Source of the DNA: CAVTWD01 sp963738325
Lineage (GTDB): Bacteria > Actinomycetota > Acidimicrobiia > Acidimicrobiales > Ilumatobacteraceae
Direction of reading: 5' to 3'
Length of the DNA: 64,000 nucleotides
Assembly: GCA_963738325.1 (NCBI GenBank)
Contig: CAVTWD010000001.1
Coordinates: forward strand, 62,001 to 126,000
Under the pieces are notes generated by a model that ran no database searches, was not told where the DNA came from, and saw only the letters and a list, made by a program, of their open reading frames with translations. Below are positions 49,645 to 57,645 of this stretch, piece after piece (positions within the stretch are counted from its first letter, which is position 1; the number at the start of each line of letters is the position of its first letter). Position numbers and translations under genes: made by a program.

Positions 49645-50235
49645 TCAGAGCCAGTTCTGCTCGAGCTCCGCCCGCCGGTCGTCCCACTCCTCGCTCGTGA
49701 TGGCGTAACGGACGTGGTCTTCCCAGATGCCGTTGATCTCCAAGTAGCGACGGGCGACCCCTTCCTCGCGTAGCCCGAGCTTCTCCATCACTCGTCGGCT
49801 GTTCGTGTTGCGGGGGATGATGGCGATCTGCAGCCGATGGAGCCGCAGATCTTCGAAGGCGAAGCGGGCGACGGTCGCCACGCACTCGGACATGTAGCTC
49901 GTGGCCGGCCCTGGCCTGGTCGATCCAGTAGCCGACGTAGCGCGTTCTGGAACGGGCCTCGTTGCACCGCGTTGAGGTTGATCTCGCCGGCGAAGGCGCC
50001 GTCGATGAAGATGCCGAAGCCATAGCCCGTCCCCAGTTGCCGTTCCCGCTCGCGGGCGCTGCAACGAGCGTCGAACGCATCGCGGTCGCGGGTCGGGTCG
50101 GGCTGCCCGGCGGATGCGCTTGGGCTCCCACTTCAGCAGCCACTCCTCGTTGCGCACCCGCACCTCGGACCACTGCGGGAAGTCAGCGGCGGCGAGGGGC
50201 CGGAGCACGACCCGGCGGCCGAAGAGGCGGAGCAC
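49645..50235 (-). CDS. GNAT acetyltransferase, RimJ/RimL-like (at least two frameshifts)
   Basis: The start is GTG 50235 (LRLFGRRVVLRPLAAADFPQWSEVR), the usual RimJ/RimL opening. The C-terminal half is clean: FAFEDLRLHRLQIAIIPRNTNSRRVMEKLGLREEGVARRYL contains the acetyl-CoA binding and Asn/Ser region. Between them the protein is scattered over frames (YGFGIFIDGAFAGEINLNAV, YVGYWIDQ), with indels near 50113 and 49930. Restored length is about 196 residues. It probably N-acetylates a ribosomal protein or small amine. Three bases separate it from the antiporter start. Confidence 0.8.
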   Translation of the reverse strand: MLRLFGRRVVLRPLAAADFPQWSEVRVRNEEWLLKWEPKRIRRAARPDPRPRCVRRSLQRPRAGTATGDGLWLRHLHRRRLRRRDQPQRGATRPVPERATSATGSTRPGPATSYMSECVATVARFAFEDLRLHRLQIAIIPRNTNSRRVMEKLGLREEGVARRYLEINGIWEDHVRYAITSEEWDDRRAELEQNWL

Positions 50236-50246
50236 CGGCGGCGATG

Positions 50247-51168
50247 CTACCGAGGGGTGCGCAGAAGTCGCTCACGGCCCGCGGACACGCGGCGAGGGCA
50301 TCGAGCAGGTCGCTCTCGGACACGAGCAGCTCCGGCGCCCGCAGGCGGCGGAGGACGGCGACGAGGATGCAGCAGCCGCCGACGATGATGTCGGCTCGCT
50401 CCTTGGGAGCCCGGGGTTGTGGGCGCGATCGGCCAACGGCTCGGTGGCCAGCGTGCGGAACACGTCCTCGGCGGCGTCGCGGGTGAGCACGAAGTGGTGC
50501 GGAGGCGGCCCGGTCGTAGCCTCCGAGCTCGACCGCGGCGATGCAGACGATGGTGCCGGCGACGCCGACGATGGCGGCCGCCTCGCCGACGCCGGCACGT
50601 CGCGGAGCGCGTCGTCGAGGAGGTCCTCACGAGCCCGATGGCATTGGCCAGCTCCTCGGGCTGCGGTGGGTCGTGGAGGAGCACGGACTCGGTGAGGCGC
50701 CACGCTGCCGACCGGTGATGGACAGGAGCCCATCCGGCTCGTCCGTCGCCGACGCAGAACTCGGTCGAGCCGCCGCCGATGTCGAGCACGAGAAGGGCCC
50801 GCCGCCGGCGTCGAGCCCGGCCGTGGCGCCGGGAAGCCGAGCCGGGCCTCCTCGTCGCCGGCGAGCACCTCGACCGGGACGCCGAGCACGTCCTCCGCGG
50901 CGGCGAGGAACGACGGCCCGTCCGCCGGGTCGCGGGCCACCGCGGTGGCGACGGCCCGGACGCGGTCGGCACCGTGACCGTCCAAGCTCTCGCGCAGCTC
51001 GCCGAGCAGCTCGACGGTGCGGGCGACGGCGGCGGGATCGAGGCGGCCGGCCTCGGCCACCCCGGCGCCGAGGCGGGTGACGACCGCCCGACGCTCCACC
51101 TCACGTTCGCCGTCGACCACGAGCAGCCGGACGGAGTTCGTGCCGATGTCGACGGCGCCGGCGATCAC
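50247..51168 (-). CDS. ppx: Ppx/GppA phosphatase (several frameshifts), open to DUF501 upstream
   Basis: The start is placed at GTG 51168 (VIAGAVDIGTNSVRLLVVDGE), the first phosphate-binding loop of the ASKHA fold. ATAVARDPADGPSFLAAAEDVLG, VEVLAGDEEARLGF and LVLDIGGGSTEFCVGDG (second phosphate loop) follow. Several indels between about 50800 and 50270 scatter the C half; ADIIVGG-type and LLVSESDLLDAL segments can be recovered, and one frame stops at 50247. About 306 residues, the short actinobacterial form. It would hydrolyse polyphosphate or pppGpp. No stop separates this frame from the DUF501 protein. Confidence 0.8.
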
Positions 51169-51604
51169 GACCGCTCCGTCGCGACCTGCGGAGAGCCGAG
51201 CGGCCACCCAGCGGCCGATCGGGTCGTCGCCGCCGGCGAGGTACCACGCGTAGTGGGCGTGGAGGCACTTGACTCCGCTGGCGGTCCCGCCCACCCCGCC
51301 GCGGGCGGGGTCCGCGATGCCCGGCGGGCACGGCGCGCTCGCGTTCCTCGGCGTAGCGACGGTGCGCGGCCGCGAGGGCCTGCGGATCGACCTCGGCCTC
51401 GGCACGGCGCACCCCGCCGCCCGCCTCCAGCCGGGAGACCGCGGCCACGACGCTTCGGCCGACCAGCCAGTAGCGCGTCGGCATGGGACTCCCGTCGTCG
51501 AGCAGGGGGGCGTTGCGGATCACGACGGGCGCGCCGGCGCCGTCCCGCACTACGACGTCGAAGGCGCAAGCGGGGGCGCGGCCGAGCAGCGCGGTCACGG
51601 CCAC
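51169..51604 (-). CDS. DUF501 protein (one frameshift), in frame with Ppx
   Basis: The start is GTG 51604, 17 bases after the coxG stop. ALLGRAPACAFDVVVRDGAGAPVVIRNAPLLDDGSPMPTRYWL and SVVAAVSRLEAGGGV are family hallmarks, though the usual Cys pairs are missing from the first segment. An indel near 51330 shifts the frame; the C-terminal block GVGGTASGVKCLHAHYAWYLAGGDDPIGRWV then runs with no stop into VIAGAVDIGTNS of Ppx. DUF501 and ppx are neighbours in many actinobacteria, normally as separate genes. Function of DUF501 is unknown. Confidence 0.75.
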
Positions 51605-51621
51605 TCGGTCCTCGGCGGCCG

Positions 51622-52329
51622 TCAGCGGCGCCGCCGGCGGATGGCGAGGATGACGAAGACGACCAACCCGATGACCAGGATGGGAGCCAGCCGCTTGAGG
51701 ATGGCGCCCCCGGCCACGTCCATCAGGTCGACGGGCTCGGCATCCATCTCGACCTTCCGGGCGCCGCTCTGGCCATTCGGTGACGACGCCGTCGACGAGC
51801 CCGAACCCGAGGGCACGGCGGACCTCTCGGGCGAGGCCGCGCCGGACTCGGCGGCGCCCACCACGGCGTGGACGTCCAGCTCGGGATTCAGGACGGTCCG
51901 TTCCAGGTCGTGGACGAACTGCCCCAACAGCTTGGTGCTGACGTCGGCCAGCGCCCCGCGCCCGAACTGCGCCACCTTCCCCGTGATGGTCAGATCGGTG
52001 GTGACCGTGACCTTCGTCGACGCATCGGCGACCGGCTCGAGCTCGGCGGTGATGAGCGCCGATGCATTGCCCTTGCCCGCGGTGTCGCGGCCTTCGGCCT
52101 TCAGCACCGCCCGGTGCTTCGCCTCGTCGCGTTCGAGGAAGGTCGCTTGCCCTTTGAACTGGGCCAGGATCGGCCCGACCTTGACCTTTACCACGCCTCG
52201 GTAGACGTCCCCGTCGATCTCTTGGAGCTGAGCCCCCGGTAGGCACGGCGCGATCCGCTCCACGTCGGTGAGCGTGTGCCACGCCTCGTCGACGGGGACG
52301 CTCACGGTGAAGTCGTTCACGAGTTCCAT
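51622..52329 (-). CDS. coxG: CoxG-like SRPBCC protein
   Basis: The start is ATG 52329, overlapping the 3' end of the MocA-like gene by 13 bases. Residues 1-145 are the CoxG SRPBCC domain: MELVNDFTVSVPVDEAW, IAPCLPGAQLQEIDGDVYRG, VKVKVGPILAQFKGQATF and VAQFGRGALADVSTKLLGQF. A Ser/Ala-rich linker then leads to a single C-terminal helix (LAPILVIGLVVFVILAI) and an Arg tail, so it is tail-anchored to the membrane. CoxG is thought to recruit CO dehydrogenase to the membrane and pass electrons to quinone. It belongs to the minus-strand Cox set. Confidence 0.9.
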   Translation of the reverse strand: MELVNDFTVSVPVDEAWHTLTDVERIAPCLPGAQLQEIDGDVYRGVVKVKVGPILAQFKGQATFLERDEAKHRAVLKAEGRDTAGKGNASALITAELEPVADASTKVTVTTDLTITGKVAQFGRGALADVSTKLLGQFVHDLERTVLNPELDVHAVVGAAESGAASPERSAVPSGSGSSTASSPNGQSGARKVEMDAEPVDLMDVAGGAILKRLAPILVIGLVVFVILAIRRRRR

Positions 52330-52875
52330 CGACGCAAGTCCTCCAGCGTGTCGACATCGGCGGGGTCGCCTGGGCACGCTACTTCTGCCACGAGCTCGGG
52401 GCGATCCCGCATGAGGCGGCGCGCCCCTTCGTCACCGGTGATCTCGATGAGCGGCCAGACCTCGGCGGCGAGGCGCACCGGGTTGCGCCGGCGGCCGTCA
52501 TAGGTGGCGACGCAGATGGGCGCGACACGGCACGCGGCCGACCGCTCGCCACGCTTCGGGCGGGATGAGCGGCTGATCGGCGAGACCCACGACAACGGCA
52601 TCGTGCCCCCGATCGCCGGCCCATGCCAGGGCCACGCCGAGGGAGGTGGCTTGACCCTCGGCCCACGACGGATTCGTCGCGGTCTCGACGGCGCCGGGGA
52701 CGGTGAGCTCGACCGCGCCGATGACCAAGAGAGTCTCGTCGAACCCTGCACCGAGAGCCGCGGTCACGGCCCATTGGTAGAGGCACCGGCCCCTGAAGGG
52801 GGCGAGGAGCTTGTGGCTGTCGCCCTCGAACCGGGAGCCCGACCCTGCCGCCAGGACCACCGCGGCCGTCTTCAT
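52317..52875 (-). CDS. mocA: MocA-like molybdopterin cytidylyltransferase (one frameshift)
   Basis: The start is ATG 52875. The nucleotidyltransferase signature VVLAAGSGSRFEGDSHKLLAPFRG is at the N terminus, followed by GAVETATNPSWAEGQATSLG and VVGLADQPLIPPEAW with the metal-binding Asp. An indel near 52540 breaks the frame; the tail (RRNPVRLAAEVWPLIEITGDEGARR ... DVDTLEDLRRW) ends at 52317. About 185 residues. Such enzymes make the cytosine-dinucleotide form of the molybdenum cofactor used by CoxL-type hydroxylases, which matches the neighbourhood. Confidence 0.87.
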
Positions 52876-53060
52876 CGGTCGGCCTTCGTGTGACCGAGGT
52901 CATACCGGATTGCCGCGATCTCGCGCCGCGCCTCGACTAGACCGTTACCGAACCGCAACACGAGGAATGCGCGGCCCCGATGCTCGCCGGCCCAGGACGG
53001 TCCGAGCTCGGCGCCGCGGGGATCGGCGGCGATCCGACCCCGAAGCTCTGGAGGAGCTCC

Positions 53061-53690
53061 GTGCCACTCAACCCCCGTGCGCTGACGCGCGCGCTCATGA
53101 TCCTGCTCGCACTCGCACTGGGCGTCGGCGCCGCGCCACGGGCCGCGGGGGCGGCCACGTCCCGCGACCCACTGCCGGCCGCCGCGGCCCATGCGCTGGG
53201 GGCACTCTGGCAGCGGGCCAGGGTCCACCAAGCCGAGGTCGCCCGGCTGCTGCCTGCGGACGATCCGGGCGCGCGCGAGGCCGTCATGGCATGGAAACAG
53301 GCACGCTCGGCTGTCGCCGCACTGGCCGCGCCCCGCGCGCAGGTCGATCCGGTCGCCCTCGACGCCACGTGGGCGGCGGCTTCCGATCAGCGCATGACGG
53401 CCGTGCTCGCCGCGCTGGGTCAGGTCGGCGTCCCCTACCGGGGGTATCGCTCGCAGCCCGGGGTCGGCTTCGACTGCTCCGGCCTCACGATGTACGCCTG
53501 GGGCGTGGCGGGCGTGGCCCTTCCTCACCAGTCGAGCGCCCAGATCGGGTTGGCCGCGCCCGTCACCGCGGCCGGGGCCAGGCCAGGCGATCTCGTCCAG
53601 TTCCCCGGCCACGTCATGCTCTACCTCGGGGTGGGCGCGGCCATCGTGCACGCGCCGCACACGGGAACCGTCGTGCAAGTGGGGACCTAG
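53061..53690 (+). CDS. secreted NlpC/P60 (C40) peptidase
   Basis: The start is GTG 53061 with GGAGGAG four bases upstream. The 209-residue protein has a signal peptide (RALMILLALALGVGAAPRAAGA), a helical spacer of about 65 residues, and a C40 domain: VLAALGQVGVPYRGYRSQPGVGFDCSGLTMYAW with the Cys nucleophile, HQSSAQIG, ARPGDLVQFPGHVMLYLG with the His, and IVHAPHTGTVV. It should cut peptide stems in the cell wall. It sits on the plus strand between minus-strand Cox accessory genes and appears unrelated to them. Confidence 0.9.
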   Translation: MPLNPRALTRALMILLALALGVGAAPRAAGAATSRDPLPAAAAHALGALWQRARVHQAEVARLLPADDPGAREAVMAWKQARSAVAALAAPRAQVDPVALDATWAAASDQRMTAVLAALGQVGVPYRGYRSQPGVGFDCSGLTMYAWGVAGVALPHQSSAQIGLAAPVTAAGARPGDLVQFPGHVMLYLGVGAAIVHAPHTGTVVQVGT

Positions 53691-53782
53691 CCCCGCGCTC
53701 GCCGCTTCGGCAGCCCGGTGGGCTAGTGCCGGCCGCGGGACTCGCGCGGAGGAGGTCGCCTTCTCGCGTTCTCGGCCGCGCC

Positions 53783-54578
53783 TCACGCGTGGATGGGCCC
53801 GGCACCGTCGCGCAACGAGGGTGCCTTGCGTCCCGTGCGGTTGGGCGATGATCTCGGCGCAGATCGAGACCGCCGTCTCCTCGGGTGAGCGGGCGCCGAT
53901 GTCGATGCCGATCGGGGCCATGATCCGCGCCGAGCTCCACCGGATCGTTCACGCCTTCTTCGGCGAGGCGCTCGATGCGCTTGCGTGTGGGTCTTGCGCG
54001 AGCCCATCACCCCGAGGTAGCCGGCCCGGCTGGCCAGCGCGCCCTCGATGGCCGGCACGTCGAACTTCGGATCATGGGTGAGGACGCATACCGCGTCTCG
54101 CGGCCCGAGGGTCGGCCCGACGCGATCGAGCAGCCGGTTGGGCCAATCGACGACGACCTCGTCGGCCATGGGGAAGCCGCTTCCGGGTGGCGAAGATCTC
54201 CCGGGCGTCGCAGACGGTGACCCGGTAGCCGAGGACCTTCGCCACGCGGGCGAGCGCGGCGGTGAAGTCGACCGCGCCGAAGATCACCATGTGCGGGGGA
54301 GGGGCGAAGCTCTCGACGAACACGTGCACGGTCTCTTCGTTGGCCTGGCCCTCGGCGCCGTAGTGGCGTACGCCCGTGCGGCCGGCTTCGAGCTCGGCCA
54401 GGGCGTCGCGGCTGACGACCCGGTCGAGATCGGCGTTGCCCAGGGAGCCTTGCGGCCTCGGCGTCGGGTTCGACGAGCAGCTTGGCAGCCGATGCCGCGG
54501 ACCGTCGGATGACGGTGGCCAGCGCCGACCGGTTGCTGCTCGCGCAGCTCGATCGCGCAGGGTCTCGTAGAGCGTCAT
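53783..54578 (-). CDS. XdhC-family protein, Rossmann domain (several frameshifts)
   Basis: The start is ATG 54578 (MTLYETLRDRAA), five bases after the stop of the small XdhC/CoxI protein. Clean blocks are LGNADLDRVVSRDALAELEAG, YGAEGQANEETVHVFVESFAPPPHMVIFGAVDFTAALARVAKVLGYRVTVCDARE, then in other frames FPMADEVVVDWPNRLL, AVCVLTHDPKFDVPAIEGAL and YLGVMGSRKT, APIGIDIGARSPEETAVSICAEI, and the end GAGPIHA at 53783. The FGAVDFTAALARVAK dinucleotide-binding loop and MGSRKT identify the XdhC C domain. It stores and inserts sulfurated Mo cofactor into molybdenum hydroxylases. At least four indels are needed to restore about 264 residues. Confidence 0.85.
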
Positions 54579-54583
54579 CGGCT

Positions 54584-54898
54584 CTACCAGTCGAGTGGCT
54601 CGATGAAGAGATGGATGGTGCCACCGCAGGTGAGCCCGACGGCGAAGGCCTCGTCGTCGGAGTAGCCGAACGTCACCATCCTCCGCTCGCCCGTCTCCAG
54701 CACCTTCAGCGCCTCGGTGACCACGGCGCCCTCGACGCAACCGCCGGATACGCTGCCGACCACCTCACCATCCTCGCTCACTGCCATCGCCGCGCCCGGG
54801 TCGCGCGGGCCCGAGCCTTCGAGATCGACCACGCGGGCGACGGCGACGCGGTGCCCGCTGGCCCTCCAACGATCGATGTCGTCCAGGATTTCCCTCAT
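54584..54898 (-). CDS. small XdhC/CoxI-family protein
   Basis: This intact 104-residue protein starts at ATG 54898, overlapping the CoxE-like stop (ATGA). RVAVARVVDLEGSGPRDPGAAMAVSEDGEVVGSVSGGCVEGAVV is the XdhC/CoxI N-terminal domain with its conserved SGGCVE, and YSDDEAFAVGLTCGGTIHLFIEPL completes it with the conserved Cys. The separate N-domain protein next to a full XdhC is the usual arrangement in Cox clusters and should act in Mo-cofactor maturation. Confidence 0.9.
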   Translation of the reverse strand: MREILDDIDRWRASGHRVAVARVVDLEGSGPRDPGAAMAVSEDGEVVGSVSGGCVEGAVVTEALKVLETGERRMVTFGYSDDEAFAVGLTCGGTIHLFIEPLDW

Positions 54899-56034
54899 CG
54901 TGAGATCACCTCTGCCAGGCGTTCCATGGCGGCCAGCGAATGACCCTCCACGAAGTCGTCAACATAGGGGAGGGCGGCGGCCATTCCTCGGGCCAGCGGC
55001 GCGTAACCGGGTGTGACCTTCAGCGGATTGACCCACACCACCCGAAAGGCCACCCGCGACAGCCGGCGCATCTGCTCGGCGAGGGCGTCGGGCTCACCGC
55101 GATCCCAGCCGTCGGAGAGGATCACGACGACCGCGCCGCTGCGCCATGCCCGCGCACGCCCCAGTGGTCGTTGAAGCTCCGCAGGCCCTCCCCGAGGCGG
55201 GTGCCACCCGACCAGTCGTGCACCGAGCGAGAGGCCTTCCGCAGCGCGATGTCGGGATCGCGGTTCGACAGCTCGCGGGTCAACCGGGTGAGCCGGGTGC
55301 CGAGGGCGAAGGCCTCCACCCGCTGCCGGCCCGACCACTGCGGCGTGGACGAAGCGCAGGAGGGCGCGGGCGTAGGGCTCCATCGACCCCGAGATGTCGA
55401 GGAGCAGGATCAGGCGCCGGGACCGCTGGCTGGCCTCCAGGTGATGGCGGCGGACGGGCTCTCCCCCGGCGCGTAGCGCCGAGCGCACCGTACGGCGGAG
55501 GTCGGGGCGGCCCCGCAGCCGGCGCGACGGAACGAGGCGTCTCGAGGGCCGGCGGGCGCCCGCCAGGCGCAGCTCGGCCATCAGCTGGTGGGCCTCGGCC
55601 AGCTCGGCGCGGGTGTAGGCGGCGAAGTCCTTGTCGCGGAGCACCTCGTGGGCCGAGAACCGCAGCGTGATGGTCGGCTCGTCGCCGCGGTCGGCGGCGG
55701 CGCCCGGCTGCTCTTCCTCCTCGGTGTCGACCGCCAAGGTCACGGTGACCGAGGGGGGTTCTTCGTCCCGGCCGGCCACCGGTCGGCGACCCTCCCAGAA
55801 CACGGCGAAGGCGCGGTCGAACACGGGTTGGTCCTCCGGCCGCTGCACGAGCGTGGCCCGCCCGGCCCAGTAGACGGCGTCGCGCTCGGCCGCCCCGACC
55901 TCGCCGAGCGCGTCGGCGAAGGTCAGCACCGAGCCCACCGGCGCGGCCAACCCTGCCGCCCGGAGCAGCCGGGCGAAGGCGACGGCCATCCTGGTGGGAT
56001 CGGACCGCGGGGCGACGAGGGGGGTTTCAGCCAT
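54895..56034 (-). CDS. coxE: CoxE-like VWA-domain protein (two compensating frameshifts)
   Basis: The 379-residue frame begins at 56034, overlapping the MoxR gene by eight bases. The N half is helical with LLRAAGLAAPVGSVLTFADAL and FDRAFAVFWEGR. The MIDAS motif RLILLLDISGSMEPYARALLRF is clean, but from about 55340 to 55145 the product is out of frame; the proper sequence there reads VEAFALGTRLTRLTRELSNR and WSGGTRLGEGLRSFNDHWG (third MIDAS Thr region). The frame then recovers at AVVVILSDGWDRGEPDALAEQM. CoxE works with the CoxD ATPase in assembling the copper/molybdenum or Mo site of CO-dehydrogenase-type enzymes. Confidence 0.87.
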   Translation of the reverse strand: MAETPLVAPRSDPTRMAVAFARLLRAAGLAAPVGSVLTFADALGEVGAAERDAVYWAGRATLVQRPEDQPVFDRAFAVFWEGRRPVAGRDEEPPSVTVTLAVDTEEEEQPGAAADRGDEPTITLRFSAHEVLRDKDFAAYTRAELAEAHQLMAELRLAGARRPSRRLVPSRRLRGRPDLRRTVRSALRAGGEPVRRHHLEASQRSRRLILLLDISGSMEPYARALLRFVHAAVVGPAAGGGLRPRHPAHPVDPRAVEPRSRHRAAEGLSLGARLVGWHPPRGGPAELQRPLGRARAWRSGAVVVILSDGWDRGEPDALAEQMRRLSRVAFRVVWVNPLKVTPGYAPLARGMAAALPYVDDFVEGHSLAAMERLAEVISR

Positions 56035-56965
56035 GCGTTCCGCCGCGCTGCAAAGCTTCGCGCACGAGCTCGGCGATCCCCTGCTGCTGGACGCGATCCT
56101 GATCCTCGCGGTACTTGAGCACCGAGCCGAGCGTGGCCGTCACCGTGGCATCGCTCAGGTGCTGCTCGCCGAGCAGCGCGAGCGACGTGGCCCAGTCGAT
56201 CGTCTCGGCCACGCCTGGCGGCTTGTAGAGGCCCATCGACCGGATGGCTTGGACCGCGCCGGCCACCTCCCGGGCGAGGGTCTCGGACACCTCCGAGGCG
56301 CGGAGGCGCACGATGGCGACCTCGCGCTCGAAGTCCGGATGCTCGACCCAGTGGTAGAGGCAGCGGCGCTTCAACGCGTCGTGGACGTCGCGCGTGCGGT
56401 TCGAGGTGATCACCACCACCGGCGGCATGGCCGCCCGGAAGGGACCGAGCTCGGGCACCGTGATCTGGTAGTCGGACAACACCTCGAGGAGGAAGGCCTC
56501 GAACTCGTCGTCGGCCCGGTCGACCTCGTCGATGAGCAACACCGGTGGGGGGCCCTCGCGGTGGTCGATGGCCTGCAGCAGGGGGCGGCGCACCAGGAAG
56601 CGCTCCGAGTAGAGCTCGTCCTCGAGCTTGTCGACGCTGATCCCGCTCACCTCTCCGGCCGCTTCCGCGGCCCGGAGGTGGAGCAGCTGGCGGGAGTAGT
56701 CCCACTCGTAGACGGCCTGGCCCACGTCGATGCCCTCGTAGCACTGGAGGCGGATCAGCTCGCCCCCCGTCCACCGGCTGAGGACCTTCGCGACCTCGGT
56801 CTTGCCCACCCCCGCCTCACCCTCGAGCAGCAGGGGCCGGTGGAGCCGGAGCGCGAGGAAGATGGCGGTGGCCAGCCCCTCATCGGGAAGGTAGGCGTGC
56901 GCCGTGAGCGCGTCGGTGACCTCGCTGACCGACGAGGGGCGGGCCGAGGCCGGCTGGGCAGGCAT
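56027..56965 (-). CDS. coxD: MoxR/CoxD-type AAA+ ATPase
   Basis: The intact 312-residue protein starts at ATG 56965. Walker A LLLEGEAGVGKTEVAKVL, a Tyr/Asp-rich loop CYEGIDVGQAVYEWDYSRQL, Walker B VLLIDEVDRADDEFEAFLLE, sensor 1 PPVVVITSNRTRDVHDALKRRC and a C-terminal lid are all present. The LQCYEGID signature is that of CoxD/MoxR ATPases. Together with the overlapping VWA gene it makes the standard MoxR-VWA chaperone pair for molybdenum hydroxylase maturation. Confidence 0.92.
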   Translation of the reverse strand: MPAQPASARPSSVSEVTDALTAHAYLPDEGLATAIFLALRLHRPLLLEGEAGVGKTEVAKVLSRWTGGELIRLQCYEGIDVGQAVYEWDYSRQLLHLRAAEAAGEVSGISVDKLEDELYSERFLVRRPLLQAIDHREGPPPVLLIDEVDRADDEFEAFLLEVLSDYQITVPELGPFRAAMPPVVVITSNRTRDVHDALKRRCLYHWVEHPDFEREVAIVRLRASEVSETLAREVAGAVQAIRSMGLYKPPGVAETIDWATSLALLGEQHLSDATVTATLGSVLKYREDQDRVQQQGIAELVREALQRGGTHG

Positions 56966-57040
56966 GTTCCCAGGGTAGAGGCGAGACGAGCCCGGGAAGG
57001 GGGTCGGCGAGCGGCCGAGCCGATCGGGCAGGATGGCCTG

Positions 57041-57361
57041 ATGGACCTTGGGCTGGCGGGGAAGCGGGCCGCGGTGGCGGCGGCATCAGCGGCATCAGCG
57101 GGACTCGGCTTCGGGGCGGCGGAGGTGGCGGCCGACGGTGTCACGGTCAACTCGGTGCAACCCGGGCTCCACGCCACGGAACGCCTGAAGGCGTTGTACG
57201 GGGGAGACCCGGCCTCACTCAGTGCCGGGATCCCCGCCGGCGTGCTCGGCGACCCCGGCGACTTCGGCAAGGTCGTGGCCTTCCTGTGCTCCGAACGGGC
57301 CAGGTACGTCACCGGCGCCCATCTCCAAGTCGATGGCGGCGCCTACGCCGGATTGCTCTAG
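57041..57361 (+). pseudogene. internally deleted short-chain dehydrogenase remnant
   Basis: An uninterrupted 106-codon frame starts at ATG 57041. Its first 25 codons are an SDR N terminus (MDLGLAGKRAAVAAAS ... AGLGFGAA, cofactor glycine loop), and the last 75 are an SDR C terminus (ADGVTVNSVQPGLHATERL, VVAFLCSERARYVTGAHLQVDGGAY). Some 140 central residues, including the catalytic Ser and Tyr-x-x-x-Lys, are missing, joined cleanly at EVAADGVTV. A 9-bp in-frame duplication (GGCATCAGC twice, 57082-57099) lies in the glycine loop. It cannot be an active oxidoreductase. Confidence 0.75.
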
Positions 57362-57392
57362 CGAAGGGGGGAAGGAGACCTTCCCCCCTTCG
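57362..57392. terminator. 14-bp perfect hairpin after SDR remnant
   Basis: CGAAGGGGGGAAGG and CCTTCCCCCCTTCG pair perfectly around AGA, beginning at the base after the TAG stop. It is one G/C pair longer than the 47739 hairpin. Confidence 0.7.
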
Positions 57393-57478
57393 GAACCCCC
57401 CATCTGGGGAGCTCCGGTCGACCGGCAGAGCCGGATCGACCTCCGCACGAAAACTGGTCACAACGTCTCAAGTTCGGG
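57362..57478 (+). repeat. hairpin-plus-box intergenic element, copy 2
   Basis: After the hairpin come CTCCGGTCGACCGG (fully palindromic CCGGTCGACCGG), AGCCGGATCGACCTCCGCAC from 57429, ACTGGTCACAAC and CAAGTTCGGG with CCGAG. Order and spacing follow the copy at 47739, with a 15-base insertion before the palindrome. It stands upstream of the LytR-type gene. Confidence 0.8.
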
Positions 57479-57555
57479 CGTCCGAGTACCACGAGACGAG
57501 AGGCGCCTTCCTGAGCGCCCCCGAGCGGTGACGCACATAGGCCTCCGACCTTCCG

Positions 57556-57568
57556 TACCCTTCCCGGC
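57556..57568 (+). promoter_or_regulatory. leaderless -10 upstream of LCP gene
   Basis: TACCCT is followed by seven bases and a GTG at 57569, which is 77 bases ahead of the first in-frame LCP start. Confidence 0.45.
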
Positions 57569-57645
57569 GTGAGCCCCCACGTCGGGCGGGGACCATTGCC
57601 GGCTTCCGTCGCGCCCGACGAGCAAAGTCCTGCGCGGACCCGCCG

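Noticed and set aside
55994..57040. Open frame upstream of the SDR remnant
   Set aside because: It is the shadow of the intact MoxR gene on the opposite strand.
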